Shown in pieces: positions 1 to 8,338 of a stretch of 64,000 nt of DNA. The stretch spans positions 35,035-99,034 of the forward strand of contig CANPYR010000002.1 in NCBI GenBank assembly GCA_947588805.1, written 5' to 3'. The DNA is from an uncultured Clostridia bacterium. Its GTDB lineage: Bacteria > Bacillota > Clostridia > Oscillospirales > Ruminococcaceae. Each line of letters opens with the position of its first letter. Positions within the stretch are counted from its first letter, which is position 1. Position numbers and translations under genes: made by a program. The notes under the pieces are model-generated. The model did no database searches and was not told the origin of the DNA. It saw nothing but the letters and a program-made list of their open reading frames with translations.

Positions 1-162
1 GCGCTCTGAACAGGATAAAGGCGAAGGTGTAAGTCAATGACAAAATCAGGAATACGCAGCTAAGAAATCGGACCTCGGAATTTCAATGTTTCCTCTTCGT
101 CTGAGACGTTATAAATCGAAGACGACGGCTGCGAAAGGTCGTTTCCGTTTTTAAAAAAGTTA
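1..162. other. Left edge, no gene identified
   Basis: Two short forward frames run in from the window edge and stop at 30-32 and 38-40, so the extreme left could be the last codons of an upstream gene that cannot be identified. The rest shows no convincing coding region. A minus-strand frame stopping near 62 is open for some tens of codons but would need to extend through the promoter of the next gene, so it is not called. Confidence 0.3.
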
Positions 163-191
163 TTGACTTTTTTACGCTCGGGTGATATTAT
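163..191 (+). promoter_or_regulatory. Sigma-A promoter of lipoprotein gene
   Basis: TTGACT at 163-168 and TATTAT at 186-191 are separated by exactly 17 bp, with a TG just before the -10 (GGTGATATTAT). The gene start follows 33 bp later. Confidence 0.75.
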
Positions 192-224
192 ATTTATGTA
201 AAATATATCGCTTGGAGGTAAAAA

Positions 225-839
225 ATGAAAAAATTTGCTGTTTTAACGCTTTTAGTCCTTATGGCGACGTTTATTCTGACGTCCTGCGGCGCAGAAGATC
301 CCGAGCCGATAACCTTAGCCGACGCTTCGGGAACAATAGACGGCGAATCATATACAAATAGCCTGACCGGGCTTAATTTCACGCTTTCCGGGAACTGGTA
401 TTTCCTTTCGGACGAGGAGATAGAGGAGATAACGGGAGTAACAAAGGATCTTTTAAACGGCTCCGGCAGCGAGCTTGATCCGTCTGTGATGGTATACGAC
501 ATGATGGCGATGGACTCCGATACCGCTAATAACGTAAACGTGATGGTACAGCTTGCTCCTGACGCGGAAGACGTTGACTTTGACGAGATTTTGGATCAGT
601 CCGAAGCGGAGATACTTGAAATGGGCGCGTCTATCGGCGCAAGCTATTCCTTCTCCGAGCACTCTACCGCCGCTCTTTCCGGAATAAAATTCTATAAGCT
701 GACCGCAAAGGCCGATATGAACGGAATAAGCTACGAGCAGGGCTGCTACATCGCGATAGAAAACGGAGTATGCCTGAACGTGACTCTTACATCCTACGAC
801 GGCACGCCGCTTGAAGATATCGAAGCCATGTTCAGCTAA
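225..839 (+). CDS. Small secreted lipoprotein, unknown function
   Basis: A 204-residue protein starting at ATG 225 after a good ribosome site (TTGGAGGT). The N-terminus has two lysines, a hydrophobic stretch and a lipobox ending TSCG, so Cys21 is the likely lipidated residue after signal peptidase II cleavage. The mature part is acidic and has no motif I recognise. It would sit on the outer face of the membrane. It has its own promoter, and the next transcript starts from a new promoter at 857, so it looks monocistronic. No function is assigned. Confidence 0.85.
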   Translation: MKKFAVLTLLVLMATFILTSCGAEDPEPITLADASGTIDGESYTNSLTGLNFTLSGNWYFLSDEEIEEITGVTKDLLNGSGSELDPSVMVYDMMAMDSDTANNVNVMVQLAPDAEDVDFDEILDQSEAEILEMGASIGASYSFSEHSTAALSGIKFYKLTAKADMNGISYEQGCYIAIENGVCLNVTLTSYDGTPLEDIEAMFS

Positions 840-856
840 ACGGTAAAAAATAAAGC

Positions 857-885
857 TTGACATTAAAATAAAAGTGTGATATAAT
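857..885 (+). promoter_or_regulatory. Sigma-A promoter of T-box/tyrS transcript
   Basis: Perfect TTGACA (857-862) and TATAAT (880-885) with 17-bp spacing and an extended -10 (TGTGATATAAT). It lies about 20 bp before the T-box leader and is among the strongest-looking promoters in the window. Confidence 0.9.
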
Positions 886-904
886 ACCTGAAACCGAATA
901 ACTA

Positions 905-1150
905 AAAGACAGCGACGGGAAGAAGTAACGCGTTGCAAAAGAACTTAAGAGAGCCTTCGGAAGGTGCGAGAAGGCGTTGAGCGCGCGCGAAATACATCCC
1001 CGAGTCCGCTTTCTGAAATTTAAGTAGGGGAGCGCGTGCGGCGAGCGTTATATCGCCCAAAGGCGGGGATCTAATATTTGTCCCCGTGAATACGAGGTGG
1101 TACCGCGATATATTCGCCCTCCGGCAGTTGCCGGGGGGCTTATTTTTTTG
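905..1150 (+). promoter_or_regulatory. Tyrosine T-box riboswitch leader
   Basis: The leader carries hallmarks of a T-box: the stem I start GACGGGAAGAAGTAACG near 914, the distal AGAGAGCC...GGTGCGAGAAGG region near 949-975, a specifier segment GAAATACATCC whose TAC (993-995) reads as the tyrosine codon, an AGTAGG element near 1023, and the T-box sequence AGGTGGTACCGCG at 1095-1107. A terminator hairpin follows. Uncharged tRNA-Tyr would pair with the specifier and the T-box to permit read-through. The TAC specifier agrees with the downstream gene being tyrS. Confidence 0.93.
1115..1149 (+). terminator. T-box intrinsic terminator
   Basis: GCCCTCCGGCA and TGCCGGGGGGC form an 11-bp stem (one G-T pair), followed by TTATTTTTTT. 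Its 5' side overlaps the region that the alternative antiterminator needs, as expected for a T-box. Confidence 0.9.
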
Positions 1151-1326
1151 AGGCGCCCCGCCCAATTAGCGGCTAACGCCTTTTTGGCACATCCGCTTGC
1201 ATCTTTTCCGTCATATTTCACAAAAATCCTCGCTAATACACAAAGTATTAGCTCCGGTTTTTGCTTCATCTGACGAAAAATCTGACTGCGCGTCTGCACC
1301 AAAATAATTGTGCGGCGGCACCTTAA
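1150..1326 (-). repeat. MITE-like interspersed repeat, copy 1
   Basis: About 175 bp that is nearly the reverse complement of the element at 10155-10335 (roughly 90 percent identical by eye) and is related to the shorter element at 55230-55335. Read on the minus strand it begins TTAAGGTGCCGCCGCACAATTA, and the opposite end read inward on the plus strand carries GAGGCGCCCCGCCCAATTA, giving imperfect terminal inverted repeats of about 20 bp around a CCGCnCAATTA core. It lies between the T-box terminator and the tyrS ribosome site, so it is part of the tyrS leader RNA. Confidence 0.85.
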
Positions 1327-1350
1327 CTACATTCCGAAAGGAGAAATTTT

Positions 1351-2550
1351 ATGGGAATCTACGAAGAACTTAAGGAACGCGGGCTTATAGCCCAGGTTAC
1401 GGACGAGGAGCTTATAAGAAATCTTGTAAACTCCGGCAAGGCGACATTCTATATAGGCTTTGACTGCACGGCCGACAGCCTTACCGCCGGTCATTTCATG
1501 GCCCTTACGCTCATGAAGCGCCTGCAGATGGCGGGAAATAAGCCTATAGCCCTTATCGGCGGCGGCACTACGATGATAGGCGACCCGTCGGGAAGAAGCG
1601 ATATGAGAAAGATGCTCACAAGAGAAGATATCGATCATAACGCCGAGTGCTTTAAAAAGCAGATGTCCCGCTTTATCGAATTCGGCGAAGGTAAGGCGAT
1701 GATGGTAAATAACGCCGACTGGCTTTTAAAGCTTAACTATGTGGATCTTCTGAGAGAGGTCGGAGCATGCTTCTCGGTAAACAACATGCTCAGGGCAGAG
1801 TGCTATAAGCAGAGGATGGAGAAGGGGCTTTCGTTCCTTGAATTCAACTACATGATAATGCAGTCCTACGACTTCTACTATCTCTTCAAAAAATATGACT
1901 GCAATTTGCAGTTCGGCGGCGACGATCAGTGGTCGAATATGCTGGGCGGCACTGAGCTTATACGCAGAAAGTTAGGCAAGGACGCTTCGGCGATGACTAT
2001 AACCCTTCTTACCGACTCAAACGGAATGAAGATGGGTAAAACAGCCGGAAATGCTGTATGGCTTGATCCCGAAAAGACAAGCCCCTACGATTTCTTCCAG
2101 TACTGGAGAAACGTCGGCGACGCGGACGTGATTAAGTGCATAAAGATGCTGACCTTCCTGCCGATGGATGAAATTCGCGACATGGAAAAGTGGGAGGGCT
2201 CGCAGCTTAATAAAGCTAAGGAGATTTTAGCGTATGAGCTGACTAAGCTCGTTCACGGCGACGAAGAAGCAAATAAAGCCCTTGAAGCCGCAAGAGCGGT
2301 GTTCGGCGGCTCGGGTTCGAGCGATAATATGCCGACGGTAGAGATAGAAGAGGATGAAATAGGAGTTCTTGACGCGCTCGTAGCTTCAAAGCTCGCTCCT
2401 TCAAAGGGGGAAGCAAGAAGACTCGTGCAGCAGGGCGGTGTAAGCGTGAACGACGAAAAGATATCCGACGTATATCAGAAGATCAGCCTTGCGGAGCCCG
2501 CGATACTTAAAAAGGGCAAGAAGCAGTTTGTGAAGCTTGTCAGAAAATAA
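1351..2550 (+). CDS. tyrS: Tyrosyl-tRNA synthetase
   Basis: 399 residues, normal length for bacterial TyrRS. It charges tRNA-Tyr with tyrosine in the cytoplasm. The N-terminal Rossmann domain has FYIGFDCTADSLTAGH, the class I HIGH-region signature with Thr in place of the first His. The KMSKS-like loop is KMGKT at residues 227-231. GGDDQWSN is the tyrosine-binding region, and residues about 335-399 form an S4 RNA-binding domain. ATG 1351 follows the ribosome site AAAGGAG. Expression is controlled by the tyrosine T-box upstream, with an interspersed repeat lying in between. Confidence 0.98.
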   Translation: MGIYEELKERGLIAQVTDEELIRNLVNSGKATFYIGFDCTADSLTAGHFMALTLMKRLQMAGNKPIALIGGGTTMIGDPSGRSDMRKMLTREDIDHNAECFKKQMSRFIEFGEGKAMMVNNADWLLKLNYVDLLREVGACFSVNNMLRAECYKQRMEKGLSFLEFNYMIMQSYDFYYLFKKYDCNLQFGGDDQWSNMLGGTELIRRKLGKDASAMTITLLTDSNGMKMGKTAGNAVWLDPEKTSPYDFFQYWRNVGDADVIKCIKMLTFLPMDEIRDMEKWEGSQLNKAKEILAYELTKLVHGDEEANKALEAARAVFGGSGSSDNMPTVEIEEDEIGVLDALVASKLAPSKGEARRLVQQGGVSVNDEKISDVYQKISLAEPAILKKGKKQFVKLVRK

Positions 2551-2584
2551 TTCTTAATTTTACACTTTATTGCCATCCCGGTAC

Positions 2585-2613
2585 TTGAAATCCTTTGGGA
2601 TTTGTGATATAAT
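2585..2613 (+). promoter_or_regulatory. Sigma-A promoter of GHL10 lipoprotein
   Basis: TTGAAA (2585-2590), 17-bp spacer, TATAAT (2608-2613), with the extended -10 TGTGATATAAT. About 50 bp upstream of the next gene. Confidence 0.85.
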
Positions 2614-2662
2614 CTAAAATAGATATGTATATGTCATAGGATAAGGACCGGGGTGAAGGAAA

Positions 2663-4516
2663 TTGAATTGCGTTAAAAAAATATTTGCCGTTATGCTCTG
2701 CGCGCTGACTCTTTTCGGATGCGCCGAGAAGCCTGTCGAAAGAGTGAGCGCGCCGGAGAGCGTATCGGTAAATATTGAAACTTATATGCAATCGGAAGAA
2801 AGCTCGGGTTTTGAATCTTCGGAAATTTCATCCGAAACTCTCCCCACGGCTTCATATACAAAAGCCCCGGAGGAGACTACGGTAAGGGAATATAAGACCG
2901 ATGGAACCGAGCCCCGCGAGACCTCGGCGAATATTTCCGAAGAGGATAAAGATTATGAAATCGCCCCCGCGAGCGGTCGGATGAAGGCAACGTCGGATGT
3001 AAACGTAAGAGAGCTTCCGGACGCAGACAGCGACAGGGCGGGACATCTTGACAAGGGAGAGAAGGTAGAGATCACCGGGATATGCTCAAACGGCTGGATA
3101 AGGATAATATATAAAGGCGAAGAAAAGTTTGTAAACGGAAAATATCTGAAGTCTGTTTCGGAAGCGGAAACTACGGCTGAAGCTGTATCCGAGACCGAAA
3201 AGGTCACTTCCGCTCCGCAGACCGAAGTTAAAACCGAGGCCGAAACAGAACCCGCCAAGACCGAGGAAGCGACTAAGCCCACCACCGCCGCTGCTGTCAC
3301 AGAGCCGCCCCAAACCACTCCCGAGCCCACAGAGATAGAGGAGATAACAGAGATCACAGAAAAAACCGAAAGCTCGACCGTGAACGGAAATTTAGAAATT
3401 TTTACGGGATCAAATCCCTACAGCGCCCTTAACTACAGCGTTCAAAAGGCGGTATGGCTTGCTTTTTTGGATATAGACGATATGATAAAGGGCGCGAGCG
3501 AACAGCAGTTTCGCTCAAAGATCTCAGAGGAATATGACAGTATAAAGGATCTCGGATGTAACACCGTTTACGTTCATGTCCGAGCATACGGCGACGCATA
3601 TTACTATTCCGATATCTTTCCGTTCGCGGCTTCATATTCCGACGTTTTAGGAGCGGCGCCCTCGTATGATCCTTTGAAGATAATGATCGACGAAGCGCAT
3701 TCGAGGGGTCTCAGCTTCCACGCATGGATAAACCCGATGAGGACTACGTCCAAGGAGCGCTTTGCAGAGATGGACGGCCGCTACGCGCTTAAGCAGTGGT
3801 ACGATTCGGATTCTGCAAACGGAACTTTTCTCGTATACGATAAAGAAACAAAGCTCTGGTGGCTGAGTCCGGCATATCCCGCCGTAAGGGCGCTTATCTG
3901 CAACGGCGTAAGCGAGATCGTTTCAAACTATAACGTTGACGGCGTTCATATAGACGACTATTTCTATCCCACCACGTCCTCATCATTTGATAAAGCCGCG
4001 TTTGAAGCTTCGGGCGAGGAGGATCTTTCAAAATGGCGCTTAAGCGTTGTGAGCGAGCTTGTAAGCGAGCTTTATTCGACGGTGAAGGCATGCAACGGCA
4101 CGGTCGAATTTGGAGTATCTCCGCAGGGGAATATGGACAACAACCGCGAAAAGCTCTATGCTGATATAGAAAGATGGTGCCGCGAACCGGGATATCTTGA
4201 CTATATAGTCCCGCAGATATATTACGGTTATAACGACAAGCTGTCCTTCGAGACGGCATTGGAGCAGTGGAGAGGGCTTTCCCTTTCATACGGAAAAAGG
4301 CTTATTTGCGGCATAGCAGCCTATAAAGTAGGCGTAAACAGCGAATGGTCGGAGGGGGATATACTTAAAAGACAGGTAGACGGCGCCCGTGAAAAGGGAT
4401 ATAACGGCGTAGCGCTTTATCGCAGCGGTTCGCTCTTTTCAAGCGCCAGCTCGTCCCCAAAGATCATGAAAAACAGCGAACTTCCGGCTCTTAAAATATC
4501 GCTTGCCGGTTTTTAA
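2663..4516 (+). CDS. Lipoprotein with SH3 and GHL10 domains
   Basis: 617 residues from TTG 2663. AAGGA lies only 2 bp upstream, but the start gives a classic signal peptide with a lipobox ending LFGC (Cys20). Residues about 105-165 are an SH3b-like wall-binding module (DVNVRELPD, GWIRIIYKGEEK). A Thr/Glu/Pro-rich linker runs to about 250. Residues about 260-610 match the glycosyl-hydrolase-like 10 (DUF187) TIM barrel: FHAWINPMRTT, VDGVHIDDYFYP, EFGVSPQGN, PQIYYGY. It is predicted to be an extracellular, membrane-anchored wall hydrolase; the substrate is not shown by sequence. It lies 12 bp from the amidase gene, so the two are probably co-transcribed. Confidence 0.9.
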   Translation: MNCVKKIFAVMLCALTLFGCAEKPVERVSAPESVSVNIETYMQSEESSGFESSEISSETLPTASYTKAPEETTVREYKTDGTEPRETSANISEEDKDYEIAPASGRMKATSDVNVRELPDADSDRAGHLDKGEKVEITGICSNGWIRIIYKGEEKFVNGKYLKSVSEAETTAEAVSETEKVTSAPQTEVKTEAETEPAKTEEATKPTTAAAVTEPPQTTPEPTEIEEITEITEKTESSTVNGNLEIFTGSNPYSALNYSVQKAVWLAFLDIDDMIKGASEQQFRSKISEEYDSIKDLGCNTVYVHVRAYGDAYYYSDIFPFAASYSDVLGAAPSYDPLKIMIDEAHSRGLSFHAWINPMRTTSKERFAEMDGRYALKQWYDSDSANGTFLVYDKETKLWWLSPAYPAVRALICNGVSEIVSNYNVDGVHIDDYFYPTTSSSFDKAAFEASGEEDLSKWRLSVVSELVSELYSTVKACNGTVEFGVSPQGNMDNNREKLYADIERWCREPGYLDYIVPQIYYGYNDKLSFETALEQWRGLSLSYGKRLICGIAAYKVGVNSEWSEGDILKRQVDGAREKGYNGVALYRSGSLFSSASSSPKIMKNSELPALKISLAGF

Positions 4517-4528
4517 TAAAGAGGTTTT

Positions 4529-7429
4529 ATGAAGAGGTTTATATCGTTATTTTTAGCGGCGCTTATTCTTTTTGCGCCGATTCCGGTCGCGGAATGCTTA
4601 AGGCTTGATATGTCCGCGGAAGGAACCGAATCCGAGCCCCAAACGCCGACCGAGGGGTTTTTGGCGTTTCCGGACAACATGAAGGCTTCGGTCATAACCA
4701 TAGGAAAGGACGTATTTTCCGACAGCTCTCAAAGCGCCGAGACCACTCAGAAAGAGATAGACGGAATACTTTCGGATTTTGAAAACTACGGCTTCAACAC
4801 CGTTATAATAGATACTTCATATAACGGAAGCTCATACTACGAAATAGACGAGCAGATCTTTACGCACGGCTCGCCTCTCGCCATGCTTCTTGAAGCGGCG
4901 GTAAGGGATCACTATTTCATATATATAACTTTCGATATTAACACAGCCCTGAGAAACAGCGGCATGACCGACTTAGGCGACAAGATAGACTATCTTACAT
5001 ACTGCGTTCACAGAATCACAAGCAAATATCTCATCGACGGGATAATTCTTAAAGATTATTACAGCGAAAGAAATGAAGAGACATATTCCCGCTACCGGCT
5101 TTCCGGTTCGGGGATAGGGTATGAAAGATGGCTTCGCGAGAATAATTCTTACCTGTTCAGGCTCGTGAGCGACGCTATAAGGGCGACGAACAATTCGGTC
5201 GCGGTCGGTATTGCGATCGACAATATGTGGATGAACGAATCCTCCGACAGCTCAGGTTCCGATACCGACGACGACTTTGAAGCATATAAGGACGGCCACG
5301 CCGATACGAGGGGATATATTCTTGACGGACTTGCGGACTTCATGGTGGTATACTGCTACGGCGGTCTCGACAGCTCAAGTTTAAAATTTAAAAACGTAGT
5401 ATCCTGGTGGAACGGTATCGCCGAGCAGTCGGATATACCCATGTTTATAAAGCACGCCAACGGCAGGATAAGCTCTTCGGACAGAAGCTGGGCGGTAGAT
5501 CAGATAGTAAAGCAGATAATAGAGGGCGAAAAATATTCAAAATACCGCGGAAGCGTATTTGAAGATTACGAGCAGCTAAGAAAGAACGACGTTTCAACAG
5601 ACGCGCTTATAAAATATTATGAAGGAAAGATCGACGTTTCGGGACTCTATTCAAACCTTAAGATGGTTCTTCCGACTAAGCGCGAATTTGTTACTTATGA
5701 GCCCACGCAGATCTTCCAGGGTACTTTTGATCCGAACTTCGACGTTTACTATAACGGAGAAGCTCTGAAGCTTAACGAAGCCGGGAACTTCTACTTCACC
5801 GAGGACCTTGACGTAGGTCTTAACACCTTCACCTTCGTGAATAAGGCCGATAAGGTCACATACCGCATCACAAGAAAGGTTCAGGTATTAAGAAGCGTGC
5901 AGCCCGAAGCGGGCGCGGTGATGTATGTGGAAGGGAAGACGAGGATAGCGGTAGACGTTATCGCGTATACCGGATCTAAAGTAAAGGCTTCTCTGAACGG
6001 CGAGACCATAACTCTCATGGAAGAGGAGATACGTTCGGACGATCTGGATTCCAACACCTACTATACTCACTTCACAGGATACTTTGAAGCGCCCGAGGGA
6101 ATCATAGGCGAGGAGCAGGATCTCGGAAATATCACTATCACCGGCACCTACGATGAGTTCAGCCGCGAGACCGAGACCGCAGCTCAGGTAATAGTGAACG
6201 CGATCCCCGAGATAGCGGAGTCCGCGCAGATAGTAAGGATAAAGCACGACAACACCCCGACCTATAACTATTATACGACCGACAGCGTTTTGGATCCCAC
6301 GCAGCCGAGACTTCCTGCGGGAACGCTCGACCTGTATGTAAACACCGTGACATATAACACGACATATCACGGAGTCACCCAGAGCTACGACTATTATCTC
6401 ACAGGCTCAGGGCTGCGTATAAGCGCGGACGACTGCGAGCTTATAGACGGATACACGTTTATAAACAATACCGCTTCCCTCAACGGCTCATATACGAGCG
6501 GGGGAGATACGGTCATAAGCTTCTCTATGACCTACCAGACGCCGTTCACGGTATCTTATTCGCCGCTGAGCTACGATAATCCCGATAAAGGCTCCTATCT
6601 TATAGAAAACTTCAGACCGGAATACGTGCTTCTGACCTTTGACTATCTCGCGGCGTACGCCGGAACTCCCACCTTTGATTCGTCAAGCATCTTCTCGGGA
6701 GCGGAGTGGACCACGGTCACGGTAAACGGAGAGCAGAAATATCAGCTCAAGCTTCGTCTTAAAAATCCCGGAGCGTTCATGGGCTACACGTCAAGCTACG
6801 ACGGCTCGGGAGGGCTTACTATCAGATTCAACGGCTGTTCGACAAGTCTTTCCGGCGTGACGGTAGTAATAGACCCCGGCCACGGATATAACACCTCCGC
6901 TACAGATATCGACCCCGGCGCCGTGGGCCACGTCGTGGAGCAGAAGATAAATCTTGCGATAGCCAAGGAGCTTACTTCTCAGCTCGCGGCAGCCGGCGCA
7001 GACGTGCATATGCTTCCGACGGATACGGATTATATCAACCTGTACGACCGTTCCGAAAGGGCAAGAAGGTACGATCCGGATATTTATATCGCGGTACACT
7101 GCAACTCCGTAGAAAACGGAGAAGGCGTAAGAGGAGTTGAAGCATACTACTTCACCCCGTTCTCGCAGCCGCTCGCGGCTTTGGTAAGTAAAAAGATGGC
7201 GAACTACTACGAGCGAAACGTCTACGGCGACGGCAAGAACCGTGACCGCGGCGCGAAATATAACTACTTCGCCGTGACCTTAGAGCAGGAATTCGCGTCT
7301 ATTCTTGTAGAATGCGGCTTCGTTACCGACTACGACGAAGCCATGGCGTTAAATAACCCCACTCATCAATCCGGCTTCGCTTCGGCGATCGTCGATGCGA
7401 TAAGGGAATACATTTCAAGGGGCGGGTAA
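4529..7429 (+). CDS. GHL-like/N-acetylmuramoyl-L-alanine amidase fusion
   Basis: 966 residues with an N-terminal signal peptide (LFLAALILFAPIPVAEC). Residues about 45-400 resemble a GHL-type TIM barrel (GFNTVIIDTSYN, LIDGIILKDYY, MFIKHANGR). A long beta-rich middle region follows. From about 778 to the end is an Amidase_3 domain: VVIDPGHGY, VEQKINL, IAVHCNS and the catalytic-Glu strand ILVECGFVTD. The Zn ligands (His, Glu, His) all appear present. It should cut the bond between N-acetylmuramic acid and L-alanine in peptidoglycan outside the cell. No transmembrane anchor is seen beyond the signal peptide, though the Cys near residue 24 is an atypical lipobox candidate. Confidence 0.9.
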   Translation: MKRFISLFLAALILFAPIPVAECLRLDMSAEGTESEPQTPTEGFLAFPDNMKASVITIGKDVFSDSSQSAETTQKEIDGILSDFENYGFNTVIIDTSYNGSSYYEIDEQIFTHGSPLAMLLEAAVRDHYFIYITFDINTALRNSGMTDLGDKIDYLTYCVHRITSKYLIDGIILKDYYSERNEETYSRYRLSGSGIGYERWLRENNSYLFRLVSDAIRATNNSVAVGIAIDNMWMNESSDSSGSDTDDDFEAYKDGHADTRGYILDGLADFMVVYCYGGLDSSSLKFKNVVSWWNGIAEQSDIPMFIKHANGRISSSDRSWAVDQIVKQIIEGEKYSKYRGSVFEDYEQLRKNDVSTDALIKYYEGKIDVSGLYSNLKMVLPTKREFVTYEPTQIFQGTFDPNFDVYYNGEALKLNEAGNFYFTEDLDVGLNTFTFVNKADKVTYRITRKVQVLRSVQPEAGAVMYVEGKTRIAVDVIAYTGSKVKASLNGETITLMEEEIRSDDLDSNTYYTHFTGYFEAPEGIIGEEQDLGNITITGTYDEFSRETETAAQVIVNAIPEIAESAQIVRIKHDNTPTYNYYTTDSVLDPTQPRLPAGTLDLYVNTVTYNTTYHGVTQSYDYYLTGSGLRISADDCELIDGYTFINNTASLNGSYTSGGDTVISFSMTYQTPFTVSYSPLSYDNPDKGSYLIENFRPEYVLLTFDYLAAYAGTPTFDSSSIFSGAEWTTVTVNGEQKYQLKLRLKNPGAFMGYTSSYDGSGGLTIRFNGCSTSLSGVTVVIDPGHGYNTSATDIDPGAVGHVVEQKINLAIAKELTSQLAAAGADVHMLPTDTDYINLYDRSERARRYDPDIYIAVHCNSVENGEGVRGVEAYYFTPFSQPLAALVSKKMANYYERNVYGDGKNRDRGAKYNYFAVTLEQEFASILVECGFVTDYDEAMALNNPTHQSGFASAIVDAIREYISRGG

Positions 7430-7489
7430 AATACCGCAAAAAAAGCGAACTTAATTCAGTATGACAACCAAGTTAAGGAGGAAGGTAAC

Positions 7490-8338
7490 TTGTATAAAAT
7501 ACTCAAAAAACGCGAACTCAATTCGCAGGTTACGCTGATGGAGCTTGAAGCTCCGCTTATCGCAAAAAAAGCGAAGGCAGGACAGTTTGTGATCTTTCGC
7601 ATAGACGAATACGGCGAAAGGATCCCGCTGACCGTCGCGGACTATGACCGTGAAAAGGGCAGCGTGACCATTATATTCCAAAAGGTCGGCCGCTCGACGA
7701 TGATGCTCGGAAACCTGAACGAGGGAGACTGCATTCTTGACCTTGTAGGCCCGTTAGGGATCCCGACTGAGATACCCGAGGGCGCGAAGAAGGTAGCGGT
7801 AATAGGCGGCGGCGTAGGCTGCGCTATCGCCTATCCGCAGGCCAAGGCGCTTTATAACGCCGGTATCGAAGTGGACGTGATCGCGGGATTCAGAAATAAG
7901 GATATAGTTATTTTAGAGGAGGAGATGCGCGCGGTCAGCACAAACTATTACATCACGACCGACGACGGAAGCTACGGAACGAAGGGCTTTGTAACCAATA
8001 AGCTCCAGGAGCTTATCGACGCGGGAAATAAATACGACTGCGTGATAGCTATCGGACCTGTTCCGATGATGAAATTCGTCTGCGCGGTGACTAAGCCTTA
8101 TAACATCAAGACCATCGTTTCGCTTAACCCGATAATGATAGACGGAACGGGAATGTGCGGCGGTTGCAGAGTAAGAGTCGGCGGGCAGATCAAATACGCC
8201 TGCGTAGACGGTCCCGACTTTGACGGACATGAAGTAGACTTCGACGAGCTGATGAAGAGAAATTCCGCTTACAGGGATCAGGAAGCTTACGACAGAGAGC
8301 ACATTTGCAGACTTACCGGAGGTGTCAGAAATGCCTAA
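7490..8338 (+). CDS. nfnA: NADH-dependent ferredoxin:NADP oxidoreductase, small subunit
   Basis: 282 residues from TTG 7490, preceded by AAGGAGG at ideal spacing. It has a PyrK/ferredoxin-reductase fold: an FAD domain (IPLTVADYD), an NAD domain (VAVIGGGVGCAIAYP) and a C-terminal [2Fe-2S] cysteine set in GTGMCGGCRVRVGG plus a later Cys. These proteins are often labelled sulfide or dihydroorotate dehydrogenase-like. The immediate overlap with a GltA-type subunit identifies the NfnAB transhydrogenase, which couples NADH, reduced ferredoxin and NADP+. No pyrimidine genes are adjacent, which argues against PyrK. Confidence 0.9.
   Translation: MYKILKKRELNSQVTLMELEAPLIAKKAKAGQFVIFRIDEYGERIPLTVADYDREKGSVTIIFQKVGRSTMMLGNLNEGDCILDLVGPLGIPTEIPEGAKKVAVIGGGVGCAIAYPQAKALYNAGIEVDVIAGFRNKDIVILEEEMRAVSTNYYITTDDGSYGTKGFVTNKLQELIDAGNKYDCVIAIGPVPMMKFVCAVTKPYNIKTIVSLNPIMIDGTGMCGGCRVRVGGQIKYACVDGPDFDGHEVDFDELMKRNSAYRDQEAYDREHICRLTGGVRNA

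Noticed and set aside
2-225. Minus-strand open frame and possible truncated gene at left edge
   Set aside because: The frame runs through the consensus promoter at 163-191 and stops near 62; nothing supports a protein.
1048-1302. Minus-strand frame of 84 codons spanning T-box and repeat
   Set aside because: It crosses the T-box RNA and the interspersed repeat; only the repeat-borne part recurs, so it is treated under the repeat family.
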